NCBI RefSeq assembly: GCF_021155775.2
Contig: NC_060236.1
Coordinates: 26,612,238 to 26,676,237 of the forward strand
Origin: Neodiprion pinetum
Lineage: Eukaryota; Arthropoda; Insecta; Hymenoptera; Diprionidae
DNA: 64,000 nucleotides
Direction of reading: 5' to 3'
A program made the translations under genes and the position numbers. Positions 1 through 10,925 of this stretch are shown here, one piece after another. The notes under the pieces are model-generated. The model was given only the letters and a program-made list of their open reading frames with translations, was not told the origin of the DNA and made no database searches. Numbering within the stretch: the stretch's first letter is position 1; the number at the start of each line of letters is the position of its first letter.

Positions 1-1535
1 GTTCAACCTGCTGGTGGCGGATTTAGAAGAGGAAATGGGGAGAGGGACAAGGGTTGGGGGGTGGAGTTGGCCGGCGGCAGGGTATGTACGTTAGCGTATG
101 CGGATGACATAGTGCTACTAGCGGAAAGTGAAGAGGAAATGGAGGTAATGATTAGGAAGTTAGAAAGGTATATAGATAGGAATACGCTGACGGTAAATGT
201 AGGGAAATCAAGGATTATGAGATTTAGGAAAGGAGGCGGCAGTAGGAAGAATATAGATTGGAGATGGAAAGGGAAAAAGATAGAGGAGGTGAAAGAGTTC
301 AGCTATATAGGGTATAGAGTAAAGTGCAATGGGGGACAGGAAGCACAGGTGAAAGAGAGAGTACGGAAGGCAGGGATAGTAATGAGGCAGGTATGGGAAA
401 TAGGAAAAAGAAGGTTTGGGAGGGATTGGAAAAAAAGGATTTGGTTATTTGACAGGCTAGTATGGACGGTAATAGAGTATGCATCGGAGATATGGGGGTG
501 GAGGGAGTGGAGGGCGGTCGAGGCGGTACGGGATAGATTTTTGAGATGGACATTAGGAGTGGATGGGCGAACACCGGGATATTTAGTAAGGAAGGAACTA
601 CAGAGGGCGAAGCTAAGGATTAGGGCAGGGAGAAGGGCATGGAATTTTGAAAGGAAGCTGGAGAGAGGGGAGGGTAGCGAGTTAGCTAGGAGATGCTGGG
701 AAGAGATAAGGGAAAAGGCAGAAGCTGGGAGGCAGGGATCGAGATGGGAAAGAGAAAGAGAAAGTTTCTTTGCGGAAAGGGGAGCAGAGAGTAGAGAGGT
801 AGTCGCGAGAAGGGAGAGATGCGAGATGAAGTTTAGGGAAATAGAGGAGAGAGGGAAGAACAGAGAAAAGAGAGGTAAGAGAAAATAAGGAAATCGAGGT
901 ACAACAGATGGTACAGGCTAGTGAAAGGAAAAGGGATACCAGGGTATCTGGGAAAGGAATGGGGGGAAAGCGGGTGGAGAAGGGTGGCAAGATTTAGATT
1001 AGGAAGCGAGATGAAGGAGGCAAGGTACTGTGAAGAAGAGGAAAAGAGAAGGTGTAGGGTGTGCGGGGGGGAGAAGGAAACATGGGAGCATGTATGGGAA
1101 GGGTGCGTGGACTGGGATAGAAGGGGGGAAAGCTGGCAGGAGGTGGTGAGATAGATGTTAGGTGAGGAGGGGGTGGGAGAAGTCTGGATGAGAGAACTGG
1201 AAAGGATCAGGGATGTACAAGAGAATGAAAGAGTGAGAGATGAATGAGAAATGAAAGTCGATTAGGATAAGGACGAATAGGGAATAGAATGAGGTGAAAT
1301 AGGATAAGGTTAAGTAAAGATAAGCATAAAGAATAAGGAAAGGATAAGAGGGTAAGTAAGGGAATGGCAAGGCAACGGCACAGGGCACAGGCGATTAGAA
1401 ATTAAGTAAGGATAAGGTAGGAAGTAAGAATAGGGTAAGAATAGGTTAAGAAAACATGTAAAAAATATTGTAAAGGGAGAGGAAAAGAGAAATCCTTGTA
1501 ACCCCAAGGGGAACAATAAATATGACATACATACA
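1..1535 (+). mobile_element. Degenerate non-LTR retrotransposon (LINE), 3' part
   Basis: This is the C-terminal part of a reverse transcriptase with its 3' tail. Bases 2-60 read FNLLVADLEEEMG in frame 2, then the frame shifts and 61-888 continue with LAYADDIVLLAES, the catalytic YADD box of the RT palm. A second shift near 885-890 restores homology in frame 3 up to about 1154, ending in a Cys-Cys-His-Cys knuckle (CRVCGG, then WEHVWEGC) typical of the C-terminus of some insect LINEs. The 3' UTR runs to an AATAAA-like stretch and a catacatac tail at about 1535, directly against satellite DNA. The + strand is strongly purine-biased throughout. The frameshifts indicate a dead copy. Purine-rich elements of this kind are common in Hymenoptera (from memory, not searched); the clade is not resolved. 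Confidence 0.85.
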
Positions 1536-4500
1536 AAGGGGTTGGCCTTACTTTTTTTTCATTTTCCGACCAAAAATTTTTGGTCTCGTATTCGATTTGT
1601 ATGACCCTTTCCTGACTAATTGGACCTCCAGGAACCCAGAAAACGCAGCGAAATGAGCGTGGGATCGACAAAAGAGAACCTAGGAAGAAAACCGCACCTG
1701 CTGAAAAATGCCGAAAATACAGGATCTCGTTTTTTGGCTCTAACTTTTGATGCGTTGATCGCAGCGTATTGGGACTGCGCCCACTCGAATTCTCTCGCAA
1801 AATCACGTCCGAACAGTTCATGAAAGAATCAATTCCAGCACTTTTCAAAATCGCTTCAATTTTCGAGAAAAATGCAAAGGGGTTAGCCTTACTTTTTTTT
1901 CGGCCGAAAAATTTTAGGTCTCAGATTCGATTTGTATGACCCTTTCCTGACTGATTGGACCACCAGGAACTCAGAAAACGCAGCGAAAAGAGCGTGAGAT
2001 CAACAGGAGAGAAATGGCGAGCGAAAAAGCACCTGCTGAAAAATGTCAAAAAAACAGCTTGTCGTTTATTGGCTGTAAGTTTCGATGCGTTGATCGCAGC
2101 GTATTGGGACTGCGCCCAATCGATTTCTCTCGCAAAATCACGTCCGAATAGTGCATGAAAGAATCATTTCCAGCACTTTTCAAAATCGCTTAAATTTTCG
2201 AGAAAAATGCAAAGGGGTTGTTAGCCTTACTTTTTTTTTGGCCGAAAAATTTTAGGTCTCAGATTCGATTTGTATGACCCTTTCCTGACTGATTGGACCA
2301 CCAGGAACTCAGAAAACGCAGCGAAAAGAGCGTGAGATCAACAGGAGAGAAATGGCGAGCGAAAAAGCACCTGCTGAAAAATGTCGAAAAAACAGCTTCT
2401 CGTTTATTGGCTGTAACTTTCGATGCGTTGATCGCAGCGTATTGGGACTGCGCTCAATCGATTTCTCTCGCAAAATCACGTCCGAATAGTGCGTGAAAGA
2501 ATCAATTCCAGCACTTTTCAAAATCGCCTAAATTTTCGAGAAAAATGCAGAGGGGTTAGCCTTACTTTTTTTTCGGCCGAAAAATTTTAGGTCTCAGATT
2601 CGATTCGTATGACCCTTTCCTGACTGATTGGACCACCAGGAACTCAGAAAACGCAGCAAAAAGAGCGTGAGATCAACAGGAGAGAAATGGCGAGAGAAAA
2701 AGCACCTGCTGAAAAATGTCGAAAAAACAGCTTGTCGTTTATTGGCTGTAACTTTCGATGCGTTGATCGCAGCGTATTGGGACTGCGCCCAATCGATTTC
2801 TCTCGCAAAATCACTTCCGAATAGTGCATGAAAGAATCAATTCCAGCACTTTTCAAAATCGCTTAAATTTTCGAGAAAAATGCAAAGGGGTTAGCCTTAC
2901 TTTTTTTTCGGCCGAAAAATTTGAGGTCTCAGATTCGATTCGTATGACCCTTTCCTGACTGATTGGACCACCAGGAACTCAGAAAACGCAGCGAAAAGAG
3001 CGTGAGATCAACAGGAGAGAAATGGCGAGCGAAAAAGCACCTGCTGAAAAATGTCGAAAAAACAGCTTGTCGTTTATTGGCTGTAACTTTCGATGCGTTG
3101 ATCGCAGCGTATTGGGACTGCGCCCAATCGATTTCTCTCGCAAAATCACGTCTGAATAGCGCATGAAAGAATCAATTCCAGCACTTTTCAAAATCGCTTA
3201 AATTTTCGAGAAAAATGCAAAGGGGTTAGCCTTACTTTTTTTCCGGCCGAAAAATTTTAGGTCTCAGATTCGATTTGTATGACCCTTTCCTGACTGATTG
3301 GACCACCAGGAACTCAGAAAACGCAGCGAAAAGAACGTGAGATCAACAGGAGAGAAATGGCGAGCGAAAAAGCACCTGCTGAAAAATGTCGAAAAAACAG
3401 CTTCTCGTTTATTGGCTGTAACTTTCGATGCGTTGATCGCAGCGTATTGGGACTGCGCCCAATCGATTTCTCTCGCAAAATCACGTCCGTATAGTGCATG
3501 AAAGAATCAATTCCAGCACTTTTCAAAATCGCTTAAATTTTCGAGAAAAATGCAAAGGGGTTAGCCTTACTTTTTTTTCGGCCGAAAAATTTTAGGTCTC
3601 AGATTCGATTTGTATGACCCTTTCCTGACTGATTGGACCACCAGGAACTCAGAAAACGCAGCGAAAAGAGCGTGAGATCAACAGGAGAGAAATGGCGAGC
3701 GAAAAAGCACCTGCTGAAAAATGTCGAAGAAACAGCTTCTCGTTTATTGGCTGTAACTTTCGATGCGTTGATCGCAGCGTATTGGGACTGCGCCTAATCG
3801 ATTTCTCTCGCAAAATCACGTCCGAATAGTGCATGAAAGAATCAATTCCAGCACTTTTCAAAATCGCTTAAATTTTCGAGAAAAATGCAAAGGGGTTAGC
3901 CTTACTTTTTTTTCGGCCGAAAAATTTTAGGTCTCAGATTCGATTTGTATGACCCTTTCCTGACTGATTGGACCACCAGGAACTCAGAAAACGCAGCGAA
4001 AAGAGCGTGAGATCAACAGGAGAGAAATGGCGAGCGAAAAAGCACCTGCTGAAAAATGTCGAAAAAACAGCTTCTCGTTTATTGGCTGTAACTTTCGATG
4101 CGTTGATCGCAGCGTATTGGGACTGCGCCCAATCGATTTCTCTCGCAAAATCACGTCTGAATAGTGCATGAAAGAATCAATTCCAGCACTTTTCAAAATC
4201 GCTTCAATTTTCGAGAAAAATGCAAAGGGGTTAGCCTTACTTTTTTTTCGGCCGAAAAATTTTAGGTCTCAGATTCGATTTGTATGACCCTTTCCTGACT
4301 GATTGGACCACCAGGAACTCAGAAAACGCAGCGAAAAGAACGTGAGATCAACAGGAGAGAAATGGCGAGCGAAAAAGCACCTGCTGAAAAATGTCGAAAA
4401 AACAGCTTCTCGTTTATTGGCTGTAACTTTCGATGCGTTGATCGCAGCGTATTGGGACTGCGCCTAATCGATTTCTCTCGCAAAATCACGTCCGAATAGT

Positions 4501-7257
4501 GCATGAAAGAATCAATTCCAGCACTTTTCAAAATCGCTTCAATTTTCGAGAAAAATGCAAAGGGGTTAGCCTTACTTTTTTTTCGGCCGAAAAATTTTGG
4601 GTCTCAGATTCGATTTGTATGACCCTTTCCTGACTGATTGGACCACCAGGAACTCAGAAAACGCAGCGAAAAGAGCGTGAGATCAACAGGAGAGAAATGG
4701 CGAGCGAAAAAGCACCTGCTGAAAAATGTCGAAGAAACAGCTTCTCGTTTATTGGCTGTAACTTTCGATGCGTTGATCGCAGCGTATTGGGACTGCGCCC
4801 AATCGATTTCTCTCGCAAAATCACGTCCGTATAGTGCATGAAAGAATCAATTCCAGCACTTTTCAAAATCGCTTAAATTTTCGAGAAAAATGCAAAGGGG
4901 TTGTTAGCCTTACTTTTTTTTCGGCCGAAAAATTTTAGGTCTCAGATTCGATTTGTATGACCCTTTCCTGACTGATTGGACCACCAGGAACTCAGAAAAC
5001 GCAGCGAAAAGAGCGTGAGATCAACAGGAGAGAAATGGCGAGCGAAAAAGCACCTGCTGAAAAATGTCGAAAAAACAGCTTCTCGTTTATTGGCTGTAAC
5101 TTTCGATGCGTTGATCGCAGCGTATTGGGACTGCGCCCAATCGATTTCTCTCGCAAAATCACGTCTGAATAGTGCATGAAAGAATCAATTCCAGCACTTT
5201 TCAAAATCGCTTCAATTTTCGAGAAAAATGCAAAGGGGTTAGCCTTACTTTTTTTTCGGCCGAAAAATTTTAGGTCTCAGATTCGATTTGTATGACCCTT
5301 TCCTGACTGATTGGACCACCAGGAACTCAGAAAACGCAGCGAAAAGAACGTGAGATCAACAGGAGAGAAATGGCGAGCGAAAAAGCACCTGCTGAAAAAT
5401 GTCGAAAAAACAGCTTCTCGTTTATTGGCTGTAACTTTCGATGCGTTGATCGCAGCGTATTGGGACTGCGCCTAATCGATTTCTCTCGCAAAATCACGTC
5501 CGAATAGTGCATGAAAGAATCAATTCCAGCACTTTTCAAAATCGCTTAAATTTTCGAGAAAAATGCAAAGGGGTTAGCCTTACTTTTTTTTCGGCCGAAA
5601 AATTTTGGGTCTCAGATTCGATTTGTATGACCCTTTCCTGACTGATTGGACCACCAGGAACTCAGAAAACGCAGCGAAAAGAGCGTGAGATCAACAGGAG
5701 AGAAATGGCGAGCGAAAAAGCACCTGCTGAAAAATGTCGAAGAAACAGCTTCTCGTTTATTGGCTGTAACTTTCGATGCGTTGATCGCAGCGTATTGGGA
5801 CTGCGCCCAATCGATTTCTCTCGCAAAATCACGTCCGTATAGTGCATGAAAGAATCAATTCCAGCACTTTTCAAAATCGCTTAAATTTTCGAGAAAAATG
5901 CAAAGGGGTTGTTAGCCTTACTTTTTTTTCGGCCGAAAAATTTTAGGTCTCAGATTCGATTTGTATGACCCTTTCCTGACTGATTGGACCACCAGGAACT
6001 CAGAAAACGCAGCGAAAAGAGCGTGAGATCAACAGGAGAGAAATGGCGAGCGAAAAAGCACCTGCTGAAAAATGTCGAAAAAACAGCTTCTCGTTTATTG
6101 GCTGTAACTTTCGATGCGTTGATCGCAGCGTATTGGGACTGCGCCTAATCGATTTCTCTCGCAAAATCACGTCCGAATAGTGCATGAAAGAATCAATTCC
6201 AGCACTTTTCAAAATCGCTTAAATTTTCGAGAAAAATGCAAAGGGGTTAGCCTTACTTTTTTTTCGGCCGAAAAATTTTAGGTCTCAGATTCGATTTGTA
6301 TGACCCTTTCCTGACTGATTGGACCACCAGGAACTCAGAAAACGCAGCGAAAAGAGCGTGAGATCAACAGGAGAGAAATGGCGAGCGAAAAAGCACCTGC
6401 TGAAAAATGTCGAAAAAACAGCTTCTCGTTTATTGGCAGTAACTTTCGATGCGTTGATCGCAGCGTATTGGGACTGCGCCCAATCGATTTCTCTCGCAAA
6501 ATCACGTCTGAATAGTGCATGAAAGAATCAATTCCAGCACTTTTCAAAATCGCTTCAATTTTCGAGAAAAATGCAAAGGGGTTAGCCTTACTTTTTTTTC
6601 GGCCGAAAAATTTTAGGTCTCAGATTCGATTTGTATGACCCTTTCCTGACTGATTGGACCACCAGGAACTCAGAAAACGCAGCGAAAAGAGCGTGAGATC
6701 AACAGGAGAGAAATGGCGAGCGAAAAAGCACCTGCTGAAAAATGTCGAAAAAACAGCTTCTCGTTTATTGGCTGTAACTTTCGATGCGTTGATCGCAGCG
6801 TATTGGGACTGCGCCCAATTGATTTCTCTCGCGAAAGTACGCCGGAATAGTGCATGAACGAATTTATTCCAGCACTTTTCAGAATCCCGAAAATTTTTGA
6901 CAAAAATGCAAAGGGGTTAGCTTTACTTTTTTTTCATTTTTCGACCAAAAATTTTTGGTCTTAGATTCGATTTGTATGACCCGTTTCTGACTAATCGGAC
7001 CTCCAGGAACCCAGAAAACGCAGCAAAAAGAACGTAGGATCAACAGGAGAAAACCTAGGAAGAAAATTGCACCTGCTGAAAAATGCCGAAAATACAGGTT
7101 CTCGTTTTTTGGCTCTAACTTTTGATGCGTTGATCGCAGCGTATTGGAACTGCGCCTAATCGATTTCCCTCGCAAATCTACGTCGGAATAGTGCCGGAGA
7201 GAATTCATTCCAGCACTTTTTAAAATCGTCAAAATTTTCGCCAAAAATGGAAAGGGG
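1536..7257. repeat. Satellite array, about 335-bp monomer, 17 units
   Basis: Tandem head-to-tail units recur at 1620, 1955, 2293, 2628, 2963, 3298, 3633, 3968, 4303, 4638, 4976, 5311, 5646, 5984, 6319, 6654 and 6989 (positions of the same internal base). The step is 335 bp, or 338 bp where a TTG insertion gives ggggttgttagcc. Each unit begins near ggggttagccttac, followed by a T8 run. The 15 central units are almost identical; the first and last are diverged edge types. Open frames of 67 codons (+) and 70 codons (-) occur in most units but are a by-product of the repeat: they start and stop at the same monomer positions, and the period is not a multiple of three. No protein family is recognisable. 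Confidence 0.97.
3968..5983. repeat. Higher-order satellite repeat: 1008-bp trimer, two copies
   Basis: Three monomer variants (335+335+338 bp) at 3968, 4303 and 4638 recur in the same order at 4976, 5311 and 5646. Diagnostic bases are shared: cacgtctgaatag in the first, aagaacgtgag with gcgcctaatcg in the second, gtcgaagaaac with cgtccgtatag and the TTG insertion in the third. The copies differ at only a few sites (for example cttcaatt against cttaaatt at the end of the second variant). This is the expected result of a recent unequal exchange. Confidence 0.85.
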
Positions 7258-8957
7258 TTGGATTGAGATATAGATTTAGTTTTATTGTAACCTTTAGCCG
7301 TATTTATACATTTGTGTTCTCATGTGAAATGTCCCTGCATGAGTGTGAACTCGTTCGCAGGGTTATGAGGTGTTTCTATATGCAATTTTGTGTGTGCCTA
7401 AGTGTGGTGTGTGATGTGTATTCTATCCTCATATATTATATTACATAACAAGTTGTGTCTTAGTAGGTAGGTGTTTCATTTCTTCATTTTTCCATCCTTT
7501 TTTCTTTCTAGGTTTTCTCCGGTCTCTGTTTCTTCCATCATTGTTCCATTTCGTGCTTTTCAAGTTTTATATACAATGATTTGTTAGTTCTTCATATAGT
7601 GTTCTCTCTGTCAGTAGTTGCCATGGTGTTATCGATTTTTTGAAGGAATACATTGTCATTTTTTTAATTTCTGATGGTAGTCTGTTGTATACTTTATTTG
7701 CACTATATTCTTCCATTTATTGTCCATGTTTGGTGTGTGCTTTTGCAATTTCCAGCTTTCCCATTTCTTCTGCTCTTGTGTGGTAGGAATGTTGTCGTTG
7801 CCTTAACGCTATCTCATTTGGGTTTTTATGAAGTCTGATCATTATGTCTTTAAGATACTGCTGCCTGGGGTCGAGGATTTTGTTTTCCATGTAGAGTTGT
7901 TCTGTAGGATAATCTTTTGGTTTATGTAGCGCAATTTTTATTATTGCTTTCTGTGCTTGTTGGAGTGGTTGAATTGCTTTTTGATAGGCGCTACCCCACG
8001 CTGTGATTCCATATTGTACGATCGAGTGTACTAGAGCGAAGTATATTGCTCTTATCGTGTGTGTGTTGACGATGTGGCTCAGGTTGTACAGAGGATGCAT
8101 CAGTTTTCTTAATTTTTTAACAGTGAAGTTGATGTGCTCCTTCCATTTTAGCTGCTCACCTTTTATTATCCCTAAGTATTTTTGTTGTGTATTCTTGATC
8201 AATTTCTCGCATCTGCATGGTTCTGTGTCATGATGACATGTATGAAGTATTATATGCATATTTAATATTTGAAGTTTTTCGTTTGGTGTTGTTTTAAATG
8301 TTGTCTATGTAGTTTTGTTAGTATTCAGTGTTAAACGGTGGTGTTTGAGATGGTCTTGTATTGTCTTCAGGTCTTTTGTCGCTGTGTAGTAGGTTTCTTG
8401 CCAAGTGTTCTTCACTGTTATTAGTGCCGCGTCGTCCGCATAAGCAATTATTGTTGATTGGAGGTCCAGGGAGATAATATCATTGATATAGATATTGAAG
8501 AGTACAGCTGAGAGACTAGTTCCTTGTGGTATTCCGCAGACTATCTTGGTTTGATCACTGTATATGTTTCCTATTTTTTTTTTTTTTGTTTCCTCTTTGT
8601 TAGGTAGCTCCGAAACCATTTTTGCGCTGTTCCTCGTATTCCTATTGCCTCGAGTTTGTTGCGTAGTTGTTCGTGTGGTATAGTATCGAAGGCTTTAGCG
8701 AGGTCCAGGTAAGTTGCTATTACTTTCGTGCCATTATCAGTACTGCTTTGTATGCATGTTATTAGTCGGTGTATAGCGTCTTGTGTACTTTTGCCAGGCT
8801 GAAATCCATATTGATTTGGAGAGAGAATTTGGTGCTTTGTTAAATAATTTTGTAGTTCGTTTGTCATTACCTTTTCTAGAATTTTCGCCATGCTGTTTGT
8901 TACTGATATGGGTCGATAGTTTTTTGGTTCTTCTGTATCTCCAGCTTTATGTATGGG
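7258..8957 (-). mobile_element. 5'-truncated non-LTR retrotransposon inside the satellite
   Basis: On the minus strand the RT domain reads in order: TPIHKAGDTEEPKNYRPIS (about 8960-8900), the first catalytic block YLDLAKAFDTIPHEQL, PQGTSLSAVLFNIYINDI, the catalytic AYADDAALI (about 8450), then the thumb and C-terminal region down to about 7700 and a 3' UTR to 7258. The frame is broken at a T15 run (8573-8587), again near 8260-8305, and near 7717. The 5' end starts inside the RT, as expected of incomplete target-primed reverse transcription. Satellite flanks both sides, so it inserted into the array. Motifs fit the broad CR1/L2/Jockey-like group; the exact clade is not determined. Confidence 0.88.
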
Positions 8958-9650
8958 TGTTAGCCTTACTTTTTTTTCATTTTTCGACCAAAAAATTTTG
9001 GTCTCAGATTCGATTTGTATGACCCGTTCCTGACTAATTGGACCTCCAGGAACCCAGAAAGCGCAGCGAAAAGAGCGTAGGATCAACAGAAAAGAAACTA
9101 AGAAGGAAACTGCACCTGCTGAAAAATGCGGAAAATACAGGTTCTCGTTTTTCGGCTCTAACTTTTGATGCGTTCATCGCAGCGTATTGCGACGGCGCCC
9201 AATCGATTTCTCTCGCAAAATTACTTCGGCATAGTGCCAGAAAGAATTTATTTCAGTACTTTTCAAAATCACCTCAATTTTCGCCCAAAATACAAAGGGG
9301 TTAGCCTTACTTTTTTTTCATTTTTCGACCAAAAAATTTTTGGTCTCAGATTTGATTGGTATGACCCGTTTCTGACTAATTGGGCCTCCAGGAACCCGGA
9401 AAACGCAGCAAAAAGAGCGTAGGATCAACAGGAAAGAAATTAAGAAGGAAACTGCACCTGCTAAAAAATTCCGAAAATACAGGCTCTCGTTTTTTGGCTC
9501 TAACTTTTCATGCGTTGATCGCAGCGTATCGGGACTGCGCACAATTGATTTCTCTCGCGAAAGTACGCCGGAATAGTGCATGAACGAATTTATTCCAGCA
9601 CTTTTCAGAATCGCGAAAATTTTTGACAAAAATGCAAAGGGGTTAGCCCT
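8957..9650. repeat. Two satellite monomers beyond the LINE insertion
   Basis: Two diverged units (internal markers at 9038 and 9380) of the same satellite as the main array. Both are of the edge type: they have the longer ttttttttcatttttcgaccaaa start and a near-palindromic gaccaaaa/ttttggtc. The array ends at ggggttagccctacg near 9650, again at the monomer boundary. Confidence 0.93.
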
Positions 9651-10035
9651 ACGATTGGATGAAGAATATACAGACAGTTGCCCTTATGGGCTTTGATGTG
9701 ACAACCGCAAATTGCTCTGTGAGATGTTTTAACGGTAGAGTTGAGAACTTATTGCAGAACATCAGAGAGTTTTCGATTTCGATATGATGCTGGCTGCATT
9801 CACCTTCTGAGTAACACAGTCTTTGCAATGGTAAGCCCAAGCTAGTACTTGGCCTGAGTGTACTTACCGACTTGTCGGCGATACAAGAAATAAATAATGA
9901 GAATAAATATCTTTCAAAATTCTTAGCAAAACAGTGATTTAATTAAAGTATAGGTACCCGAGAGATGAATGTACACATAGGTCATGAATAAAAATAGATC
10001 AGATGTAATAATCATTCAGAGACTAAAAAGTATGA
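9651..10035. other. Unassigned spacer
   Basis: Single-copy-looking AT-rich sequence between the satellite and the inverted-repeat element. A 63-codon minus frame (9649-9840) has no recognisable domain and no initiation or splice context. I see no gene here. Confidence 0.5.
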
Positions 10036-10240
10036 ATGTATATGCGGTCCATGTACGACATTGAAATATATGATTCATTTATGATTAATATGTGATGCAT
10101 ACTATAAAGTTTATAATTTTCTAGGAAACATACTAGATTACCCACTATAATCGGCTGTAATATGACAATAAAAGAATTGTTCGTTTCGATATGGGATTTA
10201 ATTCGACACGCAGTCTATATATTCCATAATATTAGTATTT
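10036..10240 (+). repeat. Left arm of about 205-bp inverted repeat
   Basis: Starts atgtatatgcggtccatgta and ends at attagtatt. It matches the reverse complement of 12696-12899 over its whole length with scattered substitutions and small indels. Shared blocks include gtgatgcatactataaa and attcgacacg. The two arms bound the minisatellite region. Confidence 0.85.
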
Positions 10241-10650
10241 AGAATTAGGAGTAGGAATAGGAGTGGGATCAGGAGTAGGAGTAGGAATAGAAGTAGGATG
10301 AGGAGTAGGTTCAAGAGTGAGAGTAGGAGTAGGAGTAAGATTGGAGTAGAAGTAGGAGTAGGAGTAGGAGTAGGATCAGGAGTTGGAGTAAGATTGGAGT
10401 GGAAGTAGTAGTAAGATTAAAGTAGAAGTAGAAGTAGGAGTAGGAGTAGGATCAGGAGTTGGAGTAAGATTGGAGTGGAAGTAGTAGTAAGATTGAAGTA
10501 GAAGTAGAAGTAGAAGTAGGAGTAGGAGTAGGAGTAGAATTAGGAGTATAGGAGGAGAGTAGGGGCAGGAAGGCTAGGGGAGTGTAGGGTAGGGTAGAGT
10601 AGGGTAGGGTAGGGTAGGGTAACGTAGGGTGTTGGGTAGGGTTGGTTAGG
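10241..10650 (+). repeat. G-rich minisatellite (GGAGTA)n then (TAGGG)n
   Basis: From 10241 to about 10555 the sequence is built of ggagta hexamers with variants (ggatca, gaagta, gattg). From about 10560 it changes to gggta/taggg pentamers with variants up to gttggttagggtagg. Reading frames here are repeat artefacts. The strand is almost free of C. Confidence 0.9.
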
Positions 10651-10925
10651 GTAGGTCCCCACCACCCCGACACCTTAACACCCCAACACCCCAACACTAC
10701 ACCAACCCAACACCCCAGACTACCTTACCACCTTCGTTCACCTACGACGATCTCCATCCTTCTTGTCCACCTCGTCCTCCTCCTCCCTCTCCTTGTCCTC
10801 CTTCTCGTTCTCGACCACCTCCGTTTACCTTCTACCACCGCCAACTAGCTCCAACGACCTCCAACCAGTTCAAATCACCTTCAGCTCCCTTCAACCACTG
10901 CCAACCACCTCCAACAACCACCGAT
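10651..10925 (+). repeat. C-rich low-complexity tract
   Basis: Base composition flips abruptly from G-rich to C-rich: ccaccacccc, caccccaacacc, then cctcctcctccctctcc and caaccacctccaac units. An 11-bp inverted match links 10627-10637 (gggtgttgggt) with 10705-10715 (acccaacaccc), so the junction could fold into a hairpin. Confidence 0.8.

Noticed and set aside
1620..6903. Repeated 67-aa (+) and 70-aa (-) open frames, one per unit
   Set aside because: They are products of the satellite monomer; the frame relation changes between units (335 is not divisible by three), some units lose the frame by a single change, and there is no family signal.
1536..7257. CRISPR-like array
   Set aside because: Units are 335 bp, directly adjacent without unique spacers, and the genome is eukaryotic.
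10452..10848. Open frames rich in Thr/Ser/Pro or Leu
   Set aside because: Translation of simple repeats on either strand; no start context or domain.
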